From Paragonimus westermani (lineage: Eukaryota > Platyhelminthes > Trematoda > Plagiorchiida > Troglotrematidae), in contig QNGE01000120.1 in assembly GCA_008508345.1 (NCBI GenBank), positions 250,968 to 314,967 on the forward strand: 64,000 bases of DNA, read 5' to 3'. The position numbers and the translations under genes were made by a program. How positions within the stretch are numbered: position 1 is the first letter of the stretch; each line of letters starts with the position of its first letter. Under the pieces are notes generated by a model. That model did not search any database and was not told the origin of the DNA. It saw only the letters and a program-made list of their open reading frames with translations. This document shows, in pieces, positions 12,801 to 24,479 of the stretch.

Positions 12801-15800
12801 TGTTAGTTAGGAAATATACTGAAATATACAAAACCTTAAGTTTCAGACTAAAAATTTTGGTCACTACATGGGCAGAAAAACTTGACGGTTGTTTTTACTT
12901 ATGCGCATTTATTTATTTACGCATTTATCTTTGTGTCATCGCTGAATGGCTCTTCGGTTTATCACCAGTGATTTTCACCCAAGCAGCCGTCATGGTTAGT
13001 ATTACGCTTCAAAACACGGAAAAATCAGTGACGCGTTGCTGTTCAATCAGCAAGTCCATGAACTAAACTCAACGGACTGGGATGCGTATTTTTTAATGAC
13101 CAATATATTCATATAGGATGAAAAAACAGTGGCCAACAAAACAGCAAAGATTATTGCGTTAAATCTCACAATAAGAGATGAGTGTATTTAGTTAATGATA
13201 TATCACTGAATTTTGGTAAGTTGTTTCAGTTTGAACAATAAAAAAAGATATTCTAAAATTTTATGCACTGACCAACTTGAACTGACAAATTCAGTTGGTT
13301 CATAGCTAAGCTGGTACAGTACACCTCGGTTAAATATTATGGTATCTTCCAACTACTCCAAAAGATAGTAAGATCTATTGTTTCGCTATTTTCTAGGATC
13401 CATGCGGAGCATACTGACATATAATGTTGCCAAATTGGACTCTCGTTAACACATTTACTTTTGTACAGAACCCAAGCGTTTATTGAAATATGCCGAAGTA
13501 AATATAGTACGACCATCACCAATACTACTGAATAAGAAAACTCGATTCGGTTTTGGACAAACTAAGTAGTATAAATGTTTCTCAGTGAAACTGGCTGCAA
13601 ATGATCATTTTACTAGTTCAAAAGATCAAACGAATCGTGAAAAGTACAATGAGCAGACATATCAGTATTGATGTTACTCGCTCTGAAGGTAGCTGGAAAC
13701 TGTCAGACCGTCTGGAACGTCCAGAAAGTCTGTGCGAGGAATGCGAGAGCGACTGTACACGACGTTTGTTCTACACATTATGCTTAATGTTTAATGACAA
13801 AATATTACGGTTTGACACAGCTGGGCGCATAGAGAGGTACAATGAGGGAATTGATTTTCCACTTCCTTTTGGTTTATATAAATAACCACAGTTGAACGGT
13901 GATCATTATGTTGAAATGGTGGAAAGCCTTCTGTAAAGACTGTCTACAAGAATCGGTAGACGATTCACTTTATTGAACCCGCCTAGCGAGATGATAATAA
14001 GGAAACTGTGTGTGTGAGGATTTGTTGTAATTTTGTCCACATCACTGGTAGTGGAACCATCTAATCCGAAACTTTAATCTGAAAAATTGTATCAACACTG
14101 TACTATTAGCTTCTGAGATAATTGGGGGCTAAACTAACAAGAAGGGAATATACTTAATAACTATATATATAATGCAAATCAATTTGAGTCAGCTGGAATT
14201 ACTTTTACGACTCTCTCGTCATGGTTGGTACTGTTTATATAGCACTCATGTCATATTCCATGACTTCAAGTAGGATTGCGTTAAACAAACAATTTTCTCA
14301 TACTGAGAACAGCGCACACGTCTGGCTATAAATGTGTGACCCAAAAACTCTTTGCTAGATCTTTCTACAGTGGTCAAACATCATGGGATCTCAGTGCGTT
14401 ACAGTGGGAGGTTAGGTCACAACTTTTTAAAAAGTAACGTTGGAAATAAGCTTGTTATCTGGGTTTTTATCTGAGTAAGTAAAAAAATGAACAGGTTTTT
14501 GGAAGAAAACTGTCAGGTTTATCATGAAATTCAACTATATATATTCACGCACACATTAATTGTTTTCATACAAAACTGTCACAATTCCAGTTTTCAAAGC
14601 ACTTAATATACATTGGCTGTAAAGTGAATTACAATGATCCCCGGAAAACTATTTGAGTGTCACCAAATTCTGAATTCACGGATAAAATAAAACCGGTGAC
14701 ACAGGAACGTTTAAAAATTTGGCAGGAAATAGTCCATTTACTGAAGTTTTTTGACATAACTGGAGTTCACAAAAGTACTGTGCTTGTTACGGAGCGCACA
14801 GATTCAAATGACGTAAACTAACAGAAAAATGCAAATTAGTACGTTGATTGTGAAAGCAACACTCAAGTAAATACATATTTCTTTTATGGTCAATGATACG
14901 CAAGTTACCAAGTAATAAAGAAAAGAAGTAAGAATTTGTATTCTTCCGTTATTTAGTCAAAACGTACGTTATTCGTAATGGTACACTTTAATAATGAAAA
15001 CGAAGTTATCCTGGACAACGACAATGATATAGGATGGGGTAAGTATATTAATGCTGAATAAGCATGATTTCAAACTGAACAGTCATTTGCGTAAGTATAC
15101 AAGTAAGCCCTGATGATAATGTACTGTTTGAACAGTAACGTGTTTATCAAAACATCCTTTGCCCTCCCAATAAACCCCTAACCAATATAAAAGAGAAATA
15201 AGACAAAACAACGACTTCTACTAATTATGCAGTCAAACTAAGTTTTCTTGTGAAGAATATGTTGAAAATTCATGAATGTCAATTCAGCTTGATAAGTGTG
15301 GACGAGTTTGTTTTTATACCACATGTACGTGAAATCCATCCCAATGTCAGCGCAAGTGAGCTAGAGGGAAAGTTATAAGTCATGGCAAAACTCAGTATAC
15401 ATATCTTCGCTGAGTTGTGTAAGTAACGTGACAATCATTATCATTCTACGAAACGCCTTAAAGTTTATCAAAAAATATGTACATCCTTGCCACATTACTT
15501 CAACTGCTGAACTAACTTTGAAATAAGAAGCACAATTGTACTATGCTGGACTGGTCAACTACTTCCTTCTGGAATAACCAGCAGCCGCTTTTACAACGCG
15601 ATAGCTTAAACTGCGTTGTTCAAGAGACAAGCATGCTGGATATCAATCAACTGATCTTCAACAGCAAAAATAAGAAAAAAGTCGAACTGTTTACACAACG
15701 TCACATGAAAAAAATGTCAGCAAATGTTTAATGGGGTAGATGTCACGTCAGCTGCACTCACGTTCTATGGCCAGTGTTTGAAGACGACTTCTACGGGTTT

Positions 15801-17079
15801 CACAGTGACACGTGATTCCTGATGTAATTGTCAAGTTCACTTCACTGTGTGCATAAAACATTGAGGAATGTACACACGAAGTTAACTTCTCTAAAGCGGT
15901 AAATATGCCTGGTTCTAGCACAGTGCCTCACCCACGAAGAAATCTCTTCAAATCCTGAGGATTTCACATTAGGTGTATTCTTTCATACGACAAAAAATTT
16001 GAAACCATACAAAAACGTTTTGGGGAACAGTCTTTCCGGAACAGATAAACTTGCATACATAATGAACGTTGTGCGTACCACATATACATAGTTATATAAA
16101 ACCGTTAATAACCGGACCCTCCAATCGACATTTCTTTGTCCAAATCAGTCAGAAGCTTCGTAAACTGGATTAGTGTAAAAGCGCGAAGCCAAATAGTTGG
16201 GTTTATCAAACCCACCGAGCAACATACTGGTCTCCACGGGACCTTGTGGACTCCGTTGTGGTATTCACTTCCAGGTGTGAGTTGGTAGGAATTCGCGATA
16301 AACCAGCACCACCAAATGATTGCTTGGACGTCTGGTTGCTTTTATTCAACGATGCGCCAGGTTCATTTTTAGGATGCTTCCAACCGAAATGATAAAATGG
16401 AGGTGTTTTGCGTTCCCAAAATGACAAGCCTTGTTGCCAGTTACCTTAGTCATTTTCAGGTTTAGCGGATAATGCGGAACAGGCACAACACTGAACGACT
16501 GTAATCGTCTGATCTCAGGGTGATGAATGTTGGAGGTATACCTTTCATTACCTAAAGTTCCAGCTGTCGAAGTGAGTGACTACTGTTGCAAGAATACGAA
16601 CTAATGGCCGCAAAAGGCCGTACACATGAGGTTACGGACGGAATGCTTCGGTTCACATGGTACAGAATGCTGAAAGATTTCGTCTGCCATTTCAGACGCC
16701 ACGCGGATTAGCCAGTGTCTACATGTGCACGTTTATTTTAACGCTTTTCTGAACGTTTATCTTCCTACACACTATGTTACACACATACAGTTCACACTGA
16801 CTATTAAAAAGGAGAACTCAACAGAAAACCACCTTCACTGCCCTCAATCGTGCGCTTCGAACATGAAAAGCGCAACATTGTCTGCCTTATCAGTAAGCTA
16901 TCCAAAAAACACGAAAGTGTCAAAAGTTTTTAACTTTTATAAGCTTTCCGCTGCGATGGTTGTAGAGTAGCGTAGAAGCTATCAACTTTTGTACAGTTTG
17001 GTGAAGTAATTTCATTGGAAATTTGCTACGAACTCAACGGTGAATGCAGCGTCAAGCGTGAAATCGCGTATTAACCTAC
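9895..17079 (-). other. TRPC intron (7.2 kb)
   Basis: The intron is bounded by a CAG|gtaggt donor at the 17080 side and a cctcag acceptor at 9895. It has no internal exon I can support. A minus-strand frame at 16206-16427, rich in Ser, Thr and Asn and ending at a possible gtgggt donor, could be an alternative exon, but the homology of the flanking exons is continuous without it. A 94-codon plus-strand frame at 13601-13885 resembles no known family. Confidence 0.75.
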
Positions 17080-17793
17080 CTGTTCACGTATGGTTTCACA
17101 ATCAATACACAGGCATGATCGATCGTGAGGCATAGCCAGCTTGACTCCGCGATCCAGGAGCAGTTGTATAATTTCATGATTATTCGTGTGGGCTGCTAAC
17201 ATTAACGGGGAAATATCCGACGAGAATTGCGACCTTTTCACATAAGTCTCAGGTTTGTTGTGTTTTCCATGATTTTTAAATTTGGCCTGTTTTTCGAGTC
17301 GAATGTACTGTGGGTGGTCCACGATTAACTTCACCAAATGATTTTTTGACTGACTGATGGCATGCAAAAGAGCATCCTCAATTGCATAGAAATCCAAGTT
17401 GCTCACAAGCAGATCTACCAAGTCGATGTTTTCATTTTTTATTGCTAGCAACAACGCGTTTCTGCCCATGTAATCCACACAGTTCACGTCTAGCTGAGGA
17501 TCGCCCAATAACTCCCTTACAACGTCAACCTCGCCAAACTCCGACGCATTTAAATAGACGTATTCCTTGTCTTTCAATTCCGTGCGAAACACAAGGCCGG
17601 AATCCGAGGATAGTTTCAAACCTGCCAATGTGAATTTCTTGTTTTTACCAATAATCTGTTCCAGCTGCATTTCTAAATTCAAATTTGAAAGTGGCCTAGT
17701 AAAGGGAAACAAAGAAACATGAGTGACATTTTTCCGACGACTGATAAATACATTTGGAGCGCTCAAAGAATGTGCAATGTTGTTTGAAGGCAT
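17080..17793 (-). CDS. TRPC: TRPC channel, N-terminal ankyrin exon
   Basis: TRPC channels are non-selective, Ca2+-permeable plasma-membrane cation channels acting downstream of phospholipase C. This exon encodes 238 residues from ATG 17793-17791 to a CAG|gtaggt donor at 17080. Residues ~80-225 are ankyrin-like repeats: NASEFGEVDVVRELL, then DVNCVDYMGRNALLLAIKNE, DALLHAISQSKNHLVKLIV, and ISPLMLAAHTNNHEIIQLLL. The exon ends with PHDRSCLCIDC (H223, C227, C229, C232), the same H-x3-C-x-C-x2-C spacing as the zinc site of TRPC4/5. The preceding ~80 residues are not conserved with anything I know. The start is the first ATG after an in-frame stop upstream (near 17839), though an upstream coding exon cannot be excluded. 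Membrane, pore and TRP-box exons are not seen here. A TRP/TRP-gamma-type orthologue is also possible, as all share this architecture. Confidence 0.9.
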
Positions 17794-17870
17794 GTGAACA
17801 GTTCGTTGCAATTTCCTCACGGCCTGGATGCTGCCGGATTATTGGTAAGCGTGTTCCAGTATTTTTACTG

Positions 17871-17877
17871 TTTTATA
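17871..17877 (-). promoter_or_regulatory. Possible TATA box upstream of TRPC
   Basis: TATAAAA is found on the minus strand about 80 bases upstream of the proposed TRPC start codon. That would place a transcription start near 17845 with a ~50-base leader. A single TATA match in AT-rich DNA is weak evidence, and a 5' untranslated exon or trans-splicing could make it irrelevant. Confidence 0.2.
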
Positions 17878-17879
17878 CT

Positions 17880-20800
17880 CAAGATGACAATAGCATGGTT
17901 GTGGTCATTCCAACGGCATGGTCAAAGTACGTACAACTGAATCGATACTTACCTAGTGTATAATAAATAAGACGCACGTGTGGTAGCGGTAAACACACGG
18001 AGCAATCACAGTGAAAACCATTCGTTTAGGAAAATAGGACAGGCCGGCTGGCGGCGGTAAATTGGACCAATCAGGTTTTTGCAAATAATATCAGAGCACA
18101 TATTAAATCAACACTGGTAGACTTTACCGTCCGACTTGATGAGCAAGTGATCACAGCAGAAAGTAATTCTTTTTGGTTGAAGCATTTGGCATCACCTTCA
18201 GACAGACATGGGCAGTAGATCTTATTTTAACACTCAGCAGATATGCATACTCAGTGAATTCGACTACTTTTCTCAAGAAGCGGGCAACAGATATTGAAAT
18301 TCGCAGGTAGCATTCAATCTGCTGGTTATTCGAGCAGTCTGGCACATAGTGAATGGTGTCGACGGATCTAGAAAGATGCTGAAATTACTGACGTGAAAAT
18401 TGCAAACAGGTTATTGATTGCAGGGGGCAGTAGGTTAGATTTGTCAGAATAAGATTAATTTGTGGGTTTCTGATGACAGCTTATATCCAGCACTGAATAC
18501 TCACTTAATTTGATGCTTGTATATAAAATCATCCGGCAAATAATTGGTGCAATAATTTTTACTGGGTATAGTAACAGAACACGTGTAAAATCGTCCAGAC
18601 CGGTTACTACAATAAACGATTTTTGCATAAACTTTTAGTTATTTGAAACCCGGATGAGGAAAATTAACAGCCTGCTTGGAATGTTTCCAAAAAATATATT
18701 ATACGGTTTGCTACTAAGATTACAACAGGTTTTGGTAGTACGTTTAAGCACATATATTGAATAACCATAAGAACTAATTACATAACACCTTGTAAGTTTG
18801 CTACGCTAGTACCACAGGAGCTTCAGTGATGTTTCCAAATCTGTTCGTTAGAAGAACACCACCTAATGCATGATCCGGTAAGTGAAGAAATGTATAAAGT
18901 TGTTCTTTTTCTCAACGAAGTGTGAAAGGAACTTACCAGTTCGTATGAGCTTTATTTATCTCAACTTAACGTGCCTACTATAAACGATCATCTGCTAGTT
19001 GACGCTTCATTTTTACGTGATAGTTGATGAGAAATTTTTCACCTAATAACGCCTTATTCGTAAAACGGGCCTAGAGATTACTGGCTTTAACACAAAATGA
19101 GACCTATCCCCGTAAAACTATATAAGGTAACTTCCATTCGTGTAACAGATGAGAACTGGAGTAAAAACACTTTATCAATATACATGAGTTGGGTACCGAA
19201 TACGATCTGCTTCAAGGATTAAACAGTTCGATATAATACTGAAAGCTGTTAGATATGGCTTACAATTGACTGAAGAATGGAGTAAAATTATTTTTGAAAG
19301 TAAATTGACTGAATTAAGCTGAGGATATTCTACTCAAAACTCTCGCAGTTAGAGAAAAATTAGTCTAGTTGGGAAAAGTATGTTTGGTGATCTTCACGTA
19401 ACAAACGCAAAGTCCTGTACGTAACACAGCTTTGGACAACACTACCGTTTTATTTTAGCCGTTGTGTTCAAAAAAACCTTCAAACACTCAACGTTCGTCT
19501 CATTTTATTTGTTCCACTGTCGTTGTTGTAAACGGAAAATTCCTTATGAAGCTGACAAAATCATAATTGTTTAAACTTGATTGTTCATTTACTGTTTGTT
19601 TCTGCCTTAGCTTTCTCATCACTTCTACTCATACACAATTGCATTGTGTTCTGATCACTAGACACACACATTCGGCAGAATGTCCACTTATCAACCACAA
19701 CAAAATTTGACTTGATTCGACCTAGATACAAACAACAAGGTTTCCAGTCTTGTGATGATGCGCGTGTAAGCGTTCCATACAAATTACATACCGAAGGTAT
19801 TCTAGTAACTAACAACTAGTGCCAAGGACCATGCATTCACTTAAACGAAAACCTCTAGAAATGTCAAACGTCTACGAAGAGTTTGGAAGACGACATTCAT
19901 GATAACCCATGACATTAAACGGTGAGTAAGCTTGAAACATTAAAGTATATGTACTGCGCACCCTGTGACTGAATGGAAACACAAATGTACTTGCTACTGC
20001 CTTCCACTGTGTTCAAGATATCCCTTTTGAAATTTATAGTACCCTGATTGTCGTTGACTTCATGTATTTTCAGTTCAGTCGTTTATCCCCCATGTCTGTA
20101 ACCGCAACTTTAATTTACTAACTGCACTGAGCAGACCCACGTTATGTTCTTTAATATTAGTTGCATATCTACGTGTGAGTACAATACTCCTATACAGAGG
20201 AAGACACTTAATCAGTCACAAAAACTGTTCTATTTTTATTACAATTGATTCTTTGCCGTAAGCGCCAGTCATTAATTAATATTTGAGCGGTTAATTCTCT
20301 TGTGAATTTGTGGTACTCGTTTTTCATGACAGATCGTTTAAAAACTGACCGACATGATTTCGTTACAGTAGGGGGAATGATTTGCTAACTATGCGGCTCA
20401 ACAGGAAATTAACGAGCCGGAAATGCGGAAATAACGCTGATTTGAACCAGACCGACGTAGTAAGATGTGCTTTATGCTACCAATGAGTTCCACGGGATGT
20501 CTTCGACTTTTGACGAAAGAAAATTTACAGTTGATGTTATAACTGTGACAGTGGCCACACTAGTCGTCAGGTTTTCCTTGGAATGATCGCCTTCAACAGT
20601 TCCCATTGAATTCTATTCCAGATCAAGACATGCTGCAATGTACCTGTACCATCTGGAAAGGTGAAGAGTTTCATCACATGTTACCGAATGCAACGGACTA
20701 CACACAACCATTGAGGACTTCAGAATAGTGGCAGTAAAGAGTAAATAGGTCCGAAACTTCAGTTCTTGCCCTTAGCTATATCCACGATGATCCGCCAGTA

Positions 20801-23099
20801 ATAGTCAGATGTTTTTCAGCGTATGGTGTTGAAGCTTAACGACATCTTACAAAAAACATATCCTACGAGCATTTGCTTGAACGGTGATGAATAAGTCGTT
20901 CTGCTTTCAGTTTTTTCGTAAAAAATGATGGTCCGTGAATCCCAGTGACCTTTTGGCATACCAGAAATTCACTCCACATTTTAACATGCACATTGCTTGC
21001 TTTAATCATAACTACCAGGAGCCTATGAAAAGAAGGCAGATTGTATGGTACTTATTATGCTTACTAAATTCCAACGGATATTTGCAGTGAAGAAAATATC
21101 ATTAGAAGACGTAATAGACCTCCGTACGTTGCCAGTCTGCGCAAAGTATACACGAGTATTCCGACATATTCGTCCGCAAATGCGCAAAGTCTGTCAACTG
21201 CTCGAAAAATACGTGGCAACCATTTAAAAGGCTGTGTAATGTTCAGTTGCTACGGTGTTCACAATTACAGTGTATCGGTTCGCTTTCCATCAAAGATGTT
21301 CTCAAATGCTCAGCTGTAACTTTTGGACCGAAAGGGTTTGCACATAACGTACACCCTCCGGATAAATGACTTATCCACTAATATGAATAAGCTCATGACT
21401 AGTATCTCACTGTAATCTACGGGTAGCGATTTTGGCTAACTTAGAAATAACATAATGCCAACACTTCGAGATTGCATTATATCACATTGAGTAAGTGAAT
21501 ACAATGCATGCGATGGTGTCCGACTGCGCAAAATTGGGAAGAATTTGGGTACAAAATTTAGTTGTGATATGCAATCTACAAAAGTTTGCAAATAAAAGAC
21601 GAAGCAATTAGCATCGCTCAGCCGACGTTTGCCTAGCATAACAGACAAATCACCCTTCATGCAGATTTATGACACTTGTACACAAATGCGTTCGTTTTGC
21701 GGTATAATTCTCATGGATGAAAATTTCACATCATTTATAACAAGGGCTGTGGAATTCACATTAACCGACAAGATTTCCAGAGCTTGATCTAACCTAACAG
21801 TGTGCCCGGAGCACCGCGCATTGTTGGAAGTATGTCCTAAAAGTAAACCATGGAAATTTTGATGTGAGTTGTATTTCCCTTCACCTACGGTAATGTTTTT
21901 TTCCACCACTTGTTGTGTACACCACTGCACACCTATGTCTCGTTATTCAGGTAGGTGTTATTTACAGTTATCGCATTGTGTCTTTGTTTTACCCAACGCT
22001 AGTTCTTTGAAATCGTTTACAGTTCTGTGGTTCTGTAGAGCAGCTCAGACGCCAAGTTTTGTTTCCATGGAGGTAAAGGCCAGCTGTTAAAGCAGACTGA
22101 GATTGTAAACTCAACTTATGTTTATTTGGTCATCACAGTGAGGTTGTCCCATTGAACTAGAGCACTGCCATTCTGAGAAATACTGACATCGACTTTATTT
22201 ACATTAGGCCCATGCGGTTCGGACCGTTGAGGGTGTTCTCAACCAATTTCTACCGTGGGATTGTTCATAAGGCTAGTAAACCAGTCAATCAGTCACGGGG
22301 ATGCATGTACTTTTGAGAAAGGGAATTATTTCGGGATTTATCCGTTCACATCTCAATCGATCGCCATAGTTGCTTACTTTTAATAGTTATCATGATGGCT
22401 ACGCAGCAATTAAAACATCTCATTAACTAATGAAGGTCATCTGTAAAGTCAAGTTAAATTTGTTCAGTGCTTGAACGACAGGCATTCGGAAAAGATCACT
22501 TGAGCGATCAACAGTGATAACCAAGGGATACTTGACTCTTACAAACAAAGCAGCCCGAAGCGCTGGCAACCCACCAGCACATCTGTTTCTACTAAATAAG
22601 AGTGAAATTCTAAGAAGTCGTTAGCTTTAAGTAGATTTTGAAATAGAAAGGGTACAGTGCAGGAAGAACTGCTTCACAGGTAGGATTCATTCACATCGGA
22701 ACACGTAGACCAACTATGTGGTCATTGTCTAAAACGAAGAGGGTTCTAAAATTTAAGTGGATCGATGCATTCCTGTAAGCAAACAAGCGTATCAAGCTTC
22801 CAATTCACCATTCTAACCTAATCCTTTGGGTTATCAATTCCACACGCCTGACGGATCTTTCTCTCACTGTGTTTTAGTGTTCATTCCTGATATAAGTGGA
22901 GGCCGCCAGGTTCATTGAGAATAATTATTTACTTCCATTCACCATTCAATGTACCCGAAAGCCTTCCAACAAGAAATTCTCTTATCACCACGTGGGTAGC
23001 AAAATCCACACAAAAATTTTTCCCTTTTTTGAATACACAGGAGCTGTCGGTACCATTATATTACATAAAACTCGGTGTACACGTCCGCAAAACTAAAAT
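17880..23099. other. Intergenic, no recognised gene
   Basis: The sequence lies upstream of the TRPC exon. Short frames (for example 19585-19815, 21045-21227, 21436-21660, 21667-21930) carry no motifs and overlap each other in different frames. I see no repeat or RNA gene that I can support. Confidence 0.45.
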
Positions 23100-23905
23100 G
23101 TCAGACATTTCCGATTAAAGATGCCTCAGATTCGCTCTCGGTTCCACCTATATCAGTTGAAAATGCCCCAGCGGGGTTTACTGGTGAACCAGATGGTCCG
23201 GTTACTGTGCGCGTGAATAGGCTGGCGAAAATAACGATTGGCTATCTCATGCGGATTGAGAGGACATGGACTCGGTGGGCGCGGAAAGTAAACGGACTCT
23301 CAGATCCAGATAGAATGGGTTAAGTGGCTGCCACATGAACAGTCAGCGCTGACCCTTAAGGTACGTTTCACCCTACGTAGAACGCAAACGTGCAACACCC
23401 CTAATACGCCGGTCGTCTGTCTGAGGGTGCATGGACAGTCCAACCAGATTGGTGTGAAATTCACTGGTCGTCGTACGATTGGCCAGATAAGTCGGATGAC
23501 AGGGCGGTCATCCGAGAAACATTCTGACGGTTACCGCGACAAATGAAGGCAAGACTGAAAGACCCACCGTAATTAACCGATCAGGGTCTCCAAGCCCCGA
23601 AGTGTAGTGGCCTGGGTGACCGGAAACCAATACAAGTCCACTCTGGCTCCAGGTGACCTAGATTTGACGGGGTCAAGGCAATCCGCCTCCTGTGAGTGGC
23701 TCAGGGATGTGCCGGTTACTTTACTGACATAACAGTACGACGTGGGATAGAGTGACCGCAATCAATCGACTTCCGGTATCGTGAATGACTGAGACAGGGG
23801 TATACAACGGGCCTGGTTGAATAAATCTACTACCATACTATAATGTTGCTACCCAGGCGGGCCTCATTTGGTGAACCGTGTAATAACGGATGAAAGTTAT
23901 AGTGC
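23100..23905. repeat. GC-rich island, probably repeat-derived
   Basis: Base composition rises sharply relative to the flanks, with frequent CpG-containing words and open frames on both strands (for example 23075-23323 plus, 23573-23761 minus) that resemble no protein. It abuts a cluster of tRNA-like SINE copies beginning near 23912. The combination suggests an unclassified transposable-element segment rather than a gene. Confidence 0.35.
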
Positions 23906-23911
23906 TACTTA

Positions 23912-24119
23912 GTGTGACTCAACTGTGAAAAGCCAGGGCTTCGGCTGGATTCGAACCAGCGACAGACACAGCATGCCTCAACACAGCAAGCGCTTCACCA
24001 TCTGAGCTACGAAGCCATACCAGGAACTTGGAAATTTCACATTTGGTCTTTGCTACTCACCCGTCCCACTGTCTCATATGGAATCCACCAGATAAGCCAA
24101 GGGATCGACTACCCCGGCC
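23912..24119 (-). mobile_element. tRNA-like SINE copy A
   Basis: On the minus strand the unit has a body containing a direct match to copy B (tggattccatatgagacagt, then gtgaaatttcc), followed by a tRNA-like segment at 24016-23937. That segment has a perfect 7-bp acceptor stem (GGCTTCG / CGAAGCC), a D-arm-like region, and a T-arm with the internal promoter B-box core GGTTCGAATCC. A short tail, cttttcacagttgagt, follows. The anticodon arm is poor and the variable region long, so this looks like a mobile tRNA-derived or tRNA-mimic element and not a working tRNA. Confidence 0.6.
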
Positions 24120-24185
24120 GGTTCGAATCCAGCCGAAGCTCTGACTTTTCACAGTTAGGTCTCAGCTAAATTCATAAATCCGCCA
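24120..24185 (+). mobile_element. tRNA-like SINE 3' fragment
   Basis: This starts at the B-box (ggttcgaatccagccgaagc) and continues with the family tail (ctgacttttcacagtt, aggtctcagc). It is the 3' end of the same family as copies A and B, in opposite orientation to copy A and joined directly to it. Confidence 0.55.
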
Positions 24186-24204
24186 CACTACTCATTAGTA
24201 ATAC

Positions 24205-24475
24205 AATTTCTATGCTCAGCAGTGGCGTTGGTGGATTCCAGCGTGAACTGTTTGAGAAATCCTGCCGGGGCAATCGATCCCCTGAATCATTTGGTGGATT
24301 CCATATGAGACAGTGGGACGGGTGGGTAACAGAGTCCAAATGTGAAATTTCCGAGCTCCTGGTGTGGCTTCGTAGCTCAGCTGGTAGAGCGCTTGCCGCG
24401 TTGAGGCATGCTGTGTCTGTCGCTGGTTCGAATCCAGCTTTCCACAGTTGAGTCTCATCTGGATTGAAAGTTACT
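24205..24475 (+). mobile_element. tRNA-like SINE copy B
   Basis: This is the most complete plus-strand copy. The body starts near tgctcagcagtggcgttg and includes tggattccatatgagacagt and gtgaaatttcc. The tRNA-like head at 24366-24438 has GGCTTCGTAGCTCAGCTGG and GGTTCGAATCCAGC. The 3' half of the acceptor stem is missing, and a tail (ttccacagttgagtctca) follows immediately. A 4-bp anticodon-like hairpin (TGCC/GGCA) would expose GTT, but the loop lacks U33, so I do not call a tRNA gene. Confidence 0.6.
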
Positions 24476-24479
24476 TGAG

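Noticed and set aside
16206..16427. Additional TRPC exon on the minus strand
   Set aside because: It has a possible donor but no good acceptor, and the exons on either side join with continuous homology, leaving no room for it in the conserved protein.
17382..17633. Plus-strand open frame over the TRPC exon
   Set aside because: It is a shadow of the minus-strand ankyrin coding sequence.
24366..24438. Functional tRNA gene
   Set aside because: The D-arm and T-arm are good, but the anticodon arm does not form five pairs, U33 is missing, the variable region does not fit a standard type, and copies are dispersed with shared non-tRNA flanks.
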